In this document: in pieces, positions 25,301-38,100 of the stretch
Layout: each line of letters starts with the position of its first letter
Numbering within the stretch: position 1 is the first letter of the stretch
NCBI RefSeq assembly: GCF_021155765.1
Contig: NC_060110.1
Location: 14,344,001 to 14,408,000, forward strand
Origin: Diprion similis
Taxonomy: Eukaryota > Arthropoda > Insecta > Hymenoptera > Diprionidae
Length of the DNA stretch: 64,000 nt
Reading direction: 5' to 3'
Made by a program: the position numbers and the translations under genes
Notes under the pieces: model-generated
The model's input: only the letters and a program-made list of their open reading frames with translations
The model's database searches: none
What the model was told of the DNA's origin: nothing

Positions 25301-28289
25301 AGCGTATTGGGACTGCGCTCAATCGATTTCTCTCGCAAAATTACGTCGGAATAGTGCCCTAAGAAATCAATTCCAGCCTTTTTCGTAATTGTCGAAATTT
25401 TCGACAAAAATCCAAAGGGGTTAGCCTTAGTTTTTTCTCGATTTTCGGAGCCGAAAATTTTGCGTCTCCGAATCGATTAGTATGACCCTTTCTAGAGTAT
25501 TTCGGCCACCAGGAACTCAAAAAACACATGAAAAAGAGCGTAGGACCAACAGCAGAGAAATGACGACGAAAATCTGCAGTTTTTCGGCCGTAACTTTTCA
25601 GGCGCTGCTCGCAGCGTATTGGGACTGCGCTCAATCGATTTATCTCGCAAAATTACGTCGGAATAGTGCCCTAAGAAATTAATTGCAGCCTTTTCCAAAA
25701 TCGTCGAAATTTTTGACAAAAATCCAAAGGGGTTAGCCTTAGTTTCTTCTCGATTTTCGGAGTCGAAAATTTTGCGTCTCCGAATCGATTAGTATGACCC
25801 TTTCTAGAGTAATTCGACCACCAGGAACTCAAAAAACACCTGGAAAAGAGCGTAGGACCAACAGCAGAGAAATGACGACGAAAATCTGCAGTTTTTCGGC
25901 TGTAACTTTTCAGGCGCTGCTCGCAGCGTATTGGGACTGCGCTCAATCGATTTCTCTCGCAAAATTACGTCGGAATAGTGCCCTAAGAAATCAATTGCAG
26001 CCTTTTTTAAAATCGTCGAAATTTTCGACAAAAATCCAAAGGGGTTAGCCTTAGTTTTTCCTCGATTTTCGGAGTCGAAAATTTTGCGTCTCCGAATCGA
26101 TTAGTATGACCCTTTCTAGAGTAATTCGACCACCAGGAACTCAAAAAACACCTGGAAAAGAGCGTAGGACCAACAGCAGAGAAATGACGACGAAAATCTG
26201 CAGTTTTTCGGCTGTAACTTTTCAGGCGCTGCTCGCAGCGTATTGGGACTGCGCTCAAACGATTTCTCTCGCAAAATTACGTCGGAATAGTGCCCTAATA
26301 AATTAATTGCAGCCTTTTTTAAAATCTTCGAAATTTTCGACAAAAATCCAAAGGGGTTAGCCTTAGTTTTTCCTCGATTTTCGGAGTCGAAAATTTTGCG
26401 TCTCCGAATCGATTAGTATGACCCTTTTCAGAGTAATTCGACCACCAGGAACTCAAAAAACACATGAAAAAGAGCGTAGGACCAACAGCAGAGAAATGAC
26501 GACGAAAATCTGCAGTTTTTCGGCTGTAACTTTTCAGGCGCTGCTCGCAGCGTATTGGGACTGCGCTCAATCGATTTCTCTCGCAAAATTACGTCGGAAT
26601 AGTGCCCTAGGAAATCAATTGCAGCCTTTCTTAAAATCGTCGAAATTTTCGACAAAAATCCAAAGGGGTTAGCCTTAGTTTTTCCTCGATTTTCGGAGTC
26701 GAAAATTTTGCGTCTCCGAATCGATTAGTATGACCCTTTCTAGAGTAATTCGACCACCAGGAACTCAAAAAACACCTGGAAAAGAGCGTAGGACCAACAG
26801 CAGAGAAATGACGACGAAAATCTGCAGTTTTTCGGCTGTAACTTTTCAGGCGCTGCTCGCAGCGTATTGGGACTGCGCTAAAACGATTTCTCTCGCAAAA
26901 TTTCGTCGGAATAGTGCCCTAATAAATTAATTGCAGCCTTTCTTAAAATTGTCGAAATCTTCGACAAAAATCCAAAGGGGTTAGCCTTAGTTTCTTCTCG
27001 ATTTTCGGAGTCGAAAATTTTGCGTCTCCGAATCGATTAGTATGACCCTTTCTAGAGTAATTCGGCCACCAGGAACTCAAAAAACACATGAAAAAGAGCG
27101 TAGGACCAACAGCAGAGAAATGACGACGAAAATCTGCAGTTTTTCGGCTGTAACTTCTCAGGCGCTGCTCGCAGCGTATTGGGACTGCGCTCAATCGATT
27201 TCTCTCGCAAAATTACGTCGGAATACTGCACTAATGAATTAATTGCAGCCTTTTTCAAAATCGTCGAAATTTTCGACAAAAATCCAAAGGGGTTAGCCTT
27301 AGTTTTTTCTCGATTTTCGGAGTCGAAAATTTTGCGTCCCCGAATCGATAGGTATGACCCTTTCTAGAGTAATTCGGCCTCCAGGAACTCAAAAAACACA
27401 CGAAAAAGAGCGTAGGACCAACAGCAGAGAAATGACGACGAAAATCTGCAGTTTTTCGGCTGTAACTTTTCAGGCGCTGCTCGCAGCGTATTGGGACTGC
27501 GCTCAATCGATTTCTCTCGCAAAATTACGTCGGAATAGTGCCCTAAGAAATCAATTGCAGCCTTTTTTAAAATCGTCGAAATTTTCGACAAAAATCCAAA
27601 GGGGTTAGCCTTAGTTTTTTCTCGATTTTCGGAGCCGAAAATTTTGCGTCTCCGAATCGATTAGTATGACCCTTTCTAGAGTAATTCGGCCACCAGGAAC
27701 TCAAAAAACACATGAAAAAGAGCGTAGGACCAACAGCAGAGAAATGACGACGAAAATCTGCAGTTTTTCGGCCGTAACTTTTCAGGCGCTGCTCGCAGCG
27801 TATTGGGACTGCGCTCAATCGATTTATCTCGCAAAATTACGTCGGAATAGTGCCCTAAGAAATTAATTGCAGCCTTTTCTAAAATCGTCGAAATTTTCGA
27901 CAAAAATCCAAAGGGGTTAGCCTTAGTTTTTCCTCGATTTTCGGAGTCGAAAATTTTGCGTCTCCGAATCGATTAGTATGACCCTTTCCAGAGTAATTCG
28001 ACCACCAGGAACTCAAAAAACACATGAAAAAGAGCGTGGGACCAACAGCAGAGGAATGACGACGAAAATCTGCAGTTTTTCGGCTGTAACTTTTCAGGCG
28101 CTGCTCGCAGCGTATTGGGACTGCGCTCAATCGATTTCTCTCGCAAAATTACGTCGGAATAGTGCCCTAAGAAATCAATTCCAGCCTTTTTCGTAATTGT
28201 CGAAATTTTCGACAAAAATCCAAAGGGGTTAGCCTTAGTTTTTTCTCGATTTTCGGAGTCGAAAATTTTGCGTCTCCGAATCGATTAGT

Positions 28290-31200
28290 ATGACCCTTTC
28301 TAGAGTAATTCGGCCACCAGGAACTCAAAAAACACATGAAGAAGAGCGTAGGACCAACAGCAGAGAAATGACGACGAAAATCTGCAGTTTTTCGGCTGTA
28401 ACTTTTCAGGCACTGCTCGCAGCGTATTGGGACTGCGCTCAATCGATTTCTCTCGCAAAATTACGTCGGAATACTGCCCTAATGAATTAATTGCAGCCTT
28501 CTTCAAAATCGTCGAAATTTTCGACAAAAATCCAAAGGGATTAGCCTCAGTTTTTTCTCGATTTTCGGAGCCGAAAATTTTGCGTCTCCGAATCGATTAG
28601 TATGACCCTTTCTAGAGTAATACGACCACCAGGAACTCAAAAAACACCTGGAAAAGAGCGTAGGACCAACAGCAGAGAAATGACGACGAAAATCTGCAGT
28701 TTTTCGGCTGTAACTTTTCAGGCGCTGCTCGCAGCGTATTGTGACTGCGCTCAATCGATTTCTCTCGCAAAATTACGTCGGAATAGTGCCCTAAGAAATC
28801 AATTCCAGCCTTTTTCGTAATCGTCGAAATTTTCGACAAAAATCCAAAGGGGTTAGCCTTAGTTTTTTCTCGATTTTCGGAGCCGAAAATTTTGCGTCTC
28901 CGAATCGATTAGTATGACCCTTTCTAGAGTAATTCGACCACCAGGAACTCAAAAAACACATGAAAAAGAGCGTAGGACCAACAGCAGAGAAATGACGACG
29001 AAAATCTGCAGTTTTTCGGCTGTAACTTTTCAGGCGCTGCTCGCAGCGTATTGGGACTGCGCTCAATCGATTTCTCTCGCAAAATTACGTCGGAATACTG
29101 CCCTAATAAATTAATTGCAGCCTTTTTCGTAATCGTCGAAATTTTCGACAAAAATCCAAAGGGGTTAGCCTTAGTTTTTTCTCGATTTTCGGAGCCGAAA
29201 ATTTTGCGTCTCCGAATCGATTAGTATGACCCTTTCTAGAGTAATTCGGCCACCAGGAACTCAAAAAACACATGAAGAAGAGCGTAGGACCAACAGCAGA
29301 GAAATGACGACGAAAATCTGCAGTTTTTCGGCTGTAACTTTTCAGGCACTGCTCGCAGCGTATTGGGACTGCGCTCAATCGATTTCTCTCGCAAAATTAC
29401 GTCGGAATACTGCCCTAATGAATTAATTGCAGCCTTTTTCAAAATCGTCGAAATTTTCGACAAAAATCCAAAGGGGTTAGCCTTAGTTTTTCCTCGATTT
29501 TCGGAGTCGAAAATTTTGCGTCTTCGAATCGATTAGTATGACCCTTTCTAGAGTAATTCGACCACCAGGAACTCAAAAAACACCTGGAAAAGAGCGTAGG
29601 ACCAACAGCAGAGAAATGACGACGAAAATCTGCAGTTTTTCGGCTGTAACTTTTCAGGCGCTGCTCGCAGCGTATTGGGACTGCGCTCAATCGATTTCTC
29701 TCGCAAAATTACGTCGGAATAGTGCCTTGAGGAATTAATTGCAGCCTTTTTTAAAATCGTCGAAATTTTCGACAAAAATCCAAAGGGGTTAGCCTTAGTT
29801 TCTTCTCGATTTCCGGAGTCGAAAATTTTGCGTCTCCGAATCGATTAGTATGACCCTTTTCAGAGTAATTCGACCACCAGGAAATCAAAAACCACATGAA
29901 AAAGAGCGTAGGACCAACAGCAGAGAAATGACGACGAAAATCCGCAGTTTTTCGGCTGTAACTTTTCAGGCGCTGCTCGCAGCGTATTGGGACTGCGCTC
30001 AATCGATTTCTCTCGCAAAATTACGTCGAAATAGTGCCCTAGGAAATCAATTGCAGCCTTTTTTAAAATCGTCGAAATTTTTGACAAAAATCCAAAGGGG
30101 TTAGCCTTAGTTTTTCCTCGATTTTCGGAGTCGAAAATTTTGCGTCTTCGAATCGATTAGTATGACCCTTTCTAGAGTAATTCGACCACCAGGAACTCAA
30201 AAAACACCTGGAAAAGAGCGTAGGACCAACAGCAGAGAAATGACGACGAAAATCTGCAGTTTTTCGGCTGTCACTTCTTAGGCGCTGCTCGCAGCGTATT
30301 GGGACTGCGCTCAATCGATTTCTCTCGCAAAATTACGTCGGAATAGTGCCCTAAGAAATCAATTGCAGCCTTTTTTAAAATCGTCGAAATTTTCGACAAA
30401 AATCCAAAGGGGTTAGCCTTAGTTTTTCCTCGATTTTCGGAGTCGAAAATTTTGCGTCTCCGAATCGATTAGTATGACCCTTTCTAGAGTAATTCGACCA
30501 CCAGGAACTCAAAAAACACATGAAAAAGAGCGTGGGACCAACAGCAGAGGAATGACGACGAAAATCTGCAGTTTTTCGGCTGTAACTTTTCAGGCGCTGC
30601 TCGCAGCGTATTGGGACTGCGCTCAATCGATTTCTCTCGCAAAATTACGTCGGAATAGTGCCCTAAGAAATCAATTCCAGCCTTTTTCGTAATCGTCGAA
30701 ATTTTCGACAAAAATCCAAAGGGGTTAGCCTTAGTTTTTTCTCGATTTTCGGAGCCGAAAATTTTGCGTCTCCGAATCGATTAGTATGACCCTTTCTAGA
30801 GTAATTCGGCCACCAGGAACTCAAAAAACACATGAACAAGAGCGTAGGACCAACAGCAGAGAAATGACGACGAAAATCTGCGGTTTTTTGGCTGTAACTT
30901 TTCAGGCGCTGCTCGCAGCGTATTGGGACTGCGCTCAATCGATTTCTCTTGCAAAATTACGTCGGAATACTGCCCTAATGAATTAATTGCAGCCTTTTTC
31001 AAAATCGTCGAAATTTTCGACAAAAATCCAAAGGGGTTAGCCTTAGTTTTTTCTCGATTTTCGGAGTCGAAAATATTGCGTCCCCGAATCGATAGGTATG
31101 ACCCTTTCTAGAGTAATTCGGCCACCAGGAACTCAAAAAACACATGAAAAAGAGCGTAGGACCAACAGCAGAGAAATGACGACGAAAATCTGCAGTTTTT

Positions 31201-34200
31201 CGGCTGTAACTTTTCAGGCGCTGCTCGCAGCGTATTGGGACTGCGCTCAAACGATTTCTCTCGCGAAATTACGTCGAAATAGTGCCCTAATAAATTAATT
31301 GCAGCCTTTTTTAAAATCGTCGAAATTTTCGACAAAAATCCAAAGGGGTTAGCCTTAGTTTTTTCTCGATTTTCGGAGCCGAAAATTTTGCGTCCCCGAA
31401 TCGATAGGTATGACCCTTTCTAGAGTATTTCGGCCACCAGGAACTCAAAAAACACATGAAAAAGAGCGTAGGACCAACAGCAGAGAAATGACGACGAAAA
31501 TCTGCAGTTTTTCGGCTGTAACTTTTCAGGCGCTGCTCGCAGCGTATTGGGACTGCGCTCAAACGATTTCTCTCGCAAAATTACGTCGGAATAGTGCCCT
31601 AATAAATTGATTGCAGCCTTTTTTAAAATCGTCGAAATTTTCGACAAAAATCCAAAGGGGTTAGCCTTAGTTTTTTCTCGATTTTCGGAGCCGAAAATTT
31701 TGCGTCTCCGAATCGATTAGTATGACCCTTTCTAGAGTAATTCGGCCACCAGGAACTCAAAAAACACATGAAAAAGAGCGTGGGACCAACAGCAGAGGAA
31801 TGACGACGAAAATCTGCAGTTTTTCGGCTGTAACTTTTCAGGCGCTGCTCGCAGCGTATTGGGACTGCGCTCAATCGATTTCTCTCGCAAAATTACGTCG
31901 AAATAGTGCCCTAGGAAATCAATTGCAGCCTTTTTTAAAATCGTCGAAATTTTTGACAAAAATCCAAAGGGGTTAGCCTTAGTTTTTCCTCGATTTTCGG
32001 AGTCGAAAATTTTGCGTCTTCGAATCGATTAGTATGACCCTTTCTAGAGTAATTCGACCACCAGGAACTCAAAAAACACCTGGAAAAGAGCGTAGGACCA
32101 ACAGCAGAGAAATGACGACGAAAATCTGCAGTTTTTCGGCTGTCACTTCTTAGGCGCTGCTCGCAGCGTATTGGGACTGCGCTCAATCGATTTCTCTCGC
32201 AAAATTACGTCGGAATAGTGCCCTAAGAAATCGATTGCAGCCTTTTTTAAAATCGTCGAAATTTTCGACAAAAATCCAAAGGGGTTAGCGTTAGTTTTTC
32301 CTCGATTTTCGGAGTCGAAAATTTTGCGTCTCCGAATCGATTAGTATGACCCTTTCTAGAGTAATTCGACCACCAGGAACTCAAAAAACACATGAAAAAG
32401 AGCGTGGGACCAACAGCAGAGGAATGACGACGAAAATCTGCAGTTTTTCGGCTGTAACTTTTCAGGCGCTGCTCGCAGCGTATTGGGACTGCGCTCAATC
32501 GATTTCTCTCGCAAAATTACGTCGGAATAGTGCCCTAAGAAATCAATTCCAGCCTTTTTCGTAATCGTCGAAATTTTCGACAAAAATCCAAAGGGGTTAG
32601 CCTTAGTTTTTTCTCGATTTTCGGAGCCGAAAATTTTGCGTCTCCGAATCGATTAGTATGACCCTTTCTAGAGTAATTCGGCCACCAGGAACTCAAAAAA
32701 CACACGAAAAAGAGCGTAGGACCAACAGCAGAGAAATGACGACGAAAATCTGCAGTTTTTCGGCTGTAACTTTTCAGGCGCTGCTCGCAGCGTATTGGGA
32801 CTGCGCTCAATCGATTTCTCCCGCAAAATTACGTCGGAATAGTGCCCTAATAAATTAATTGCAGCCTTTTTTAAAATCGTCGGAATTTTCGACAAAAATC
32901 CAAAGGGGTTAGCCTTAGTTTTTTCTCGATTTTCGGAGCCGAAAATTTTGCGTCTCCGAATCGATTAGTATGACCCTTTCTAGAGTAATTCGGCCACCAG
33001 GAACTCAAAAAACACATGAAAAAGAGCGTGGGACCAACAGCAGAGGAATGACGACGAAAATCTGCAGTTTTTCGGCTGTAACTTTTCAGGCGCTGCTCGC
33101 AGCGTATTGGGACTGCGCTCAATCGATTTCTCTCGCAAAATTACGTCGGAATAGTGCCCTAAGAAATCAATTCCAGCCTTTTTCGTAATCGTCGAAATTT
33201 TCGACAAAAATCCAAAGGGGTTAGCCTTAGTTTTTTCTCGATTTTCGGAGCCGAAAATTTTGCGTCTTCGAATCGATTAGTATGACCCTTTCTAGAGTAA
33301 TTCGACCACCAGGAACTCAAAAAACACCTGGAAAAGAGCGTAGGACCAACAGCAGAGAAATGACGACGAAAATCTGTGGTTTTTCGGCTGTAACTTTTCA
33401 GGCGCTGCTCGCAGCGTATTGGGACTGCGCTCAATCGATTTCTCTCGCAAAATTACGTCGGAATACTGCACTAATGAATTATTTGCAGCCTTTTTCAAAA
33501 TCGTCGAAATTTTCGACAAAAATCCAGAGGGGTTAGCCTTAGTTTTTTCTCGATTTTCGGAGTCGAAAATATTGCGTCCCCGAATCGATAGGTATGACCC
33601 TTTCTGGAGTAATTCGGCCACCAGGAACTCAAAAAACACATGAAAAAAAGCGTAGGACCAACAGCAGAGAAATGACGACGAAAATCTGCAGTTTTTCGGC
33701 TGTAACTTTTCAGGCGCTGCTCGCAGCGTATTGGGACTGCGCTCAAACGATTTCTCACGCAAAATTACGTCGGAATAGTGCCCTAATAAATTAATTGCAG
33801 CCTTTTTTAAAATCGTCGAAATTTCCGACAAAAATCCTAAGGGGTTAGCCTTAGTTTTTTCTCGATTTTCGGAGCCGAAAATTTTGCGTCTCCGATTCGA
33901 TTAGTATGACCCTTTCTAGAGTAATTCGGCCACCAGGAACTCAAAAAACACATGAAAAAGAGCGTGGGACCAACAGCAGAGGAATGACGACGAAAATCTG
34001 CAGTTTTTCGGCTGTAACTTTTCAGGCGCTGCTCGCAGCGTATTGGGACTGCGCTCAATCGATTTCTCTCGCAAAATTACGTCGGAATAGTGCCCTAAGA
34101 AATCAATTCCAGCCTTTTTCGTAATCGTCGAAATTTTCGACAAAAATCCAAAGGGGTTAGCCTTAGTTTTTTCTCGATTTTCGGAGCCGAAAATTTTGCG

Positions 34201-35153
34201 TCTTCGAATCGATTAGTATGACCCTTTCTAGAGTAATTCGACCACCAGGAACTCAAAAAACACCTGGAAAAGAGCGTAGGACCAACAGCAGAGAAATGAC
34301 GACGAAAATCTGTGGTTTTTCGGCTGTAACTTTTCAGGCGCTGCTCGCAGCGTATTGGGACTGCGCTCAATCGATTTCTCTCGCAAAATTACGTCGGAAT
34401 ACTGCACTAATGAATTATTTGCAGCCTTTTTCAAAATCGTCGAAATTTTCGACAAAAATCCAGAGGGGTTAGCCTTAGTTTTTTCTCGATTTTCGAAGTC
34501 GAAAATATTGCGTCCCCGAATCGATAGGTATGACCCTTTCTGGAGTAATTCGGCCACCAGGAACTCAAAAAACACATGAAAAAAAGCGTAGGACCAACAG
34601 CAGAGAAATGACGACGAAAATCTGCAGTTTTTCGGCTGTAACTTTTCAGGCGCTGCTCGCAGCGTATTGGGACTGCGCTCAAACGATTTCTCACGCAAAA
34701 TTACGTCGGAATAGTGCCCTAATAAATTAATTGCAGCCTTTTTTAAAATCGTCGAAATTTCCGACAAAAATCCTAAGGGGTTAGCCTCAGTTTTTTCTCG
34801 ATTTTCGGAGCCGAAAATTTTGCGTCTCCGATTCGATTAGTATGACCCTTTCTAGAGTAATTCGACCACCAGGAACTCAAAAAACACATGAAAAAGAGCG
34901 TGGGACCAACAGCAGAGGAATGACGACGAAAATCTGCAGTTTTTCGGCTGTAACTTTTCAGGCGCTGCTCGCAGCGTATTGGGACTGCGCTCAATCGATT
35001 TCTCTCGCAAAATTACGTCGGAATAGTGCCCTAAGAAATCAATTCCAGCCTTTTTCGTAATTGTCGAAATTTTCGACAAAAATCCAAAGGGGTTAGCCTT
35101 AGTTTTTTCTCGATTTTCGGAGTCGAAAATTTTGCGTCTCCGAATCGATTAGT
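28290..35153 (+). repeat. Higher-order repeat, 22-monomer copy B (6,864 bp)
   Basis: Every distinctive monomer in this block recurs 6,864 bp to the right in the same order: CATGAAGAAG types, the TATTGTGAC type, the GGAAATCAAAAACC type, the CATGAACAAG type, the CTGTCACTTC type and the 936-bp pair. Boundaries are nominal because the junctions fall inside monomers; sequence type changes at about 34841-34880. Confidence 0.9.
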
Positions 35154-38100
35154 ATGACCCTTTCTAGAGTAATTCGGCCACCAGGAACTCAAAAAACACA
35201 TGAAGAAGAGCGTAGGACCAACAGCAGAGAAATGACGACGAAAATCTGCAGTTTTTCGGCTGTAACTTTTCAGGCACTGCTCGCAGCGTATTGGGACTGC
35301 GCTCAATCGATTTCTCTCGCAAAATTACGTCGGAATACTGCCCTAATGAATTAATTGCAGCCTTCTTCAAAATCGTCGAAATTTTCGACAAAAATCCAAA
35401 GGGATTAGCCTCAGTTTTTTCTCGATTTTCGGAGCCGAAAATTTTGCGTCTCCGAATCGATTAGTATGACCCTTTCTAGAGTAATACGACCACCAGGAAC
35501 TCAAAAAACACCTGGAAAAGAGCGTAGGACCAACAGCAGAGAAATGACGACGAAAATCTGCAGTTTTTCGGCTGTAACTTTTCAGGCGCTGCTCGCAGCG
35601 TATTGTGACTGCGCTCAATCGATTTCTCTCGCAAAATTACGTCGGAATAGTGCCCTAAGAAATCAATTCCAGCCTTTTTCGTAATCGTCGAAATTTTCGA
35701 CAAAAATCCAAAGGGGTTAGCCTTAGTTTTTTCTCGATTTTCGGAGCCGAAAATTTTGCGTCTCCGAATCGATTAGTATGACCCTTTCTAGAGTAATTCG
35801 ACCACCAGGAACTCAAAAAACACATGAAAAAGAGCGTAGGACCAACAGCAGAGAAATGACGACGAAAATCTGCAGTTTTTCGGCTGTAACTTTTCAGGCG
35901 CTGCTCGCAGCGTATTGGGACTGCGCTCAATCGATTTCTCTCGCAAAATTACGTCGGAATACTGCCCTAATAAATTAATTGCAGCCTTTTTCGTAATCGT
36001 CGAAATTTTCGACAAAAATCCAAAGGGGTTAGCCTTAGTTTTTTCTCGATTTTCGGAGCCGAAAATTTTGCGTCTCCGAATCGATTAGTATGACCCTTTC
36101 TAGAGTAATTCGGCCACCAGGAACTCAAAAAACACATGAAGAAGAGCGTAGGACCAACAGCAGAGAAATGACGACGAAAATCTGCAGTTTTTCGGCTGTA
36201 ACTTTTCAGGCACTGCTCGCAGCGTATTGGGACTGCGCTCAATCGATTTCTCTCGCAAAATTACGTCGGAATACTGCCCTAATGAATTAATTGCAGCCTT
36301 TTTCAAAATCGTCGAAATTTTCGACAAAAATCCAAAGGGGTTAGCCTTAGTTTTTCCTCGATTTTCGGAGTCGAAAATTTTGCGTCTTCGAATCGATTAG
36401 TATGACCCTTTCTAGAGTAATTCGACCACCAGGAACTCAAAAAACACCTGGAAAAAAGCGTAGGACCAACAGCAGAGAAATGACGACGAAAATCTGCAGT
36501 TTTTCGGCTGTAACTTTTCAGGCGCTGCTCGCAGCGTATTGGGACTGCGCTCAATCGATTTCTCTCGCAAAATTACGTCGGAATAGTGCCTTGAGGAATT
36601 AATTGCAGCCTTTTTTAAAATCGTCGAAATTTTCGACAAAAATCCAAAGGGGTTAGCCTTAGTTTCTTCTCGATTTCCGGAGTCGAAAATTTTGCGTCTC
36701 CGAATCGATTAGTATGACCCTTTTCAGAGTAATTCGACCACCAGGAAATCAAAAACCACATGAAAAAGAGCGTAGGACCAACAGCAGAGAAATGACGACG
36801 AAAATCTGCAGTTTTTCGGCTGTAACTTTTCAGGCGCTGCTCGCAGCGTATTGGGACTGCGCTCAATCGATTTCTCTCGCAAAATTACGTCGAAATAGTG
36901 CCCTAGGAAATCAATTGCAGCCTTTTTTAAAATCGTCGAAATTTTTGACAAAAATCCAAAGGGGTTAGCCTTAGTTTTTCCTCGATTTTCGGAGTCGAAA
37001 ATTTTGCGTCTTCGAATCGATTAGTATGACCCTTTCTAGAGTAATTCGACCACCAGGAACTCAAAAAACACCTGGAAAAGAGCGTAGGACCAACAGCAGA
37101 GAAATGACGACGAAAATCTGCAGTTTTTCGGCTGTCACTTCTTAGGCGCTGCTCGCAGCGTATTGGGACTGCGCTCAATCGATTTCTCTCGCAAAATTAC
37201 GTCGGAATAGTGCCCTAAGAAATCAATTGCAGCCTTTTTTAAAATCGTCGAAATTTTCGACAAAAATCCAAAGGGGTTAGCCTTAGTTTTTCCTCGATTT
37301 TCGGAGTCGAAAATTTTGCGTCTCCGAATCGATTAGTATGACCCTTTCTAGAGTAATTCGACCACCAGGAACTCAAAAAACACATGAAAAAGAGCGTGGG
37401 ACCAACAGCAGAGGAATGACGACGAAAATCTGCAGTTTTTCGGCTGTAACTTTTCAGGCGCTGCTCGCAGCGTATTGGGACTGCGCTCAATCGATTTCTC
37501 TCGCAAAATTACGTCGGAATAGTGCCCTAAGAAATCAATTCCAGCCTTTTTCGTAATCGTCGAAATTTTCGACAAAAATCCAAAGGGGTTAGCCTTAGTT
37601 TTTTCTCGATTTTCGGAGCCGAAAATTTTGCGTCTCCGAATCGATTAGTATGACCCTTTCTAGAGTAATTCGGCCACCAGGAACTCAAAAAACACATGAA
37701 CAAGAGCGTAGGACCAACAGCAGAGAAATGACGACGAAAATCTGCGGTTTTTTGGCTGTAACTTTTCAGGCGCTGCTCGCAGCGTATTGGGACTGCGCTC
37801 AATCGATTTCTCTTGCAAAATTACGTCGGAATACTGCCCTAATGAATTAATTGCAGCCTTTTTCAAAATCGTCGAAATTTTCGACAAAAATCCAAAGGGG
37901 TTAGCCTTAGTTTTTTCTCGATTTTCGGAGTCGAAAATATTGCGTCCCCGAATCGATAGGTATGACCCTTTCTAGAGTAATTCGGCCACCAGGAACTCAA
38001 AAAACACATGAAAAAGAGCGTAGGACCAACAGCAGAGAAATGACGACGAAAATCTGCAGTTTTTCGGCTGTAACTTTTCAGGCGCTGCTCGCAGCGTATT

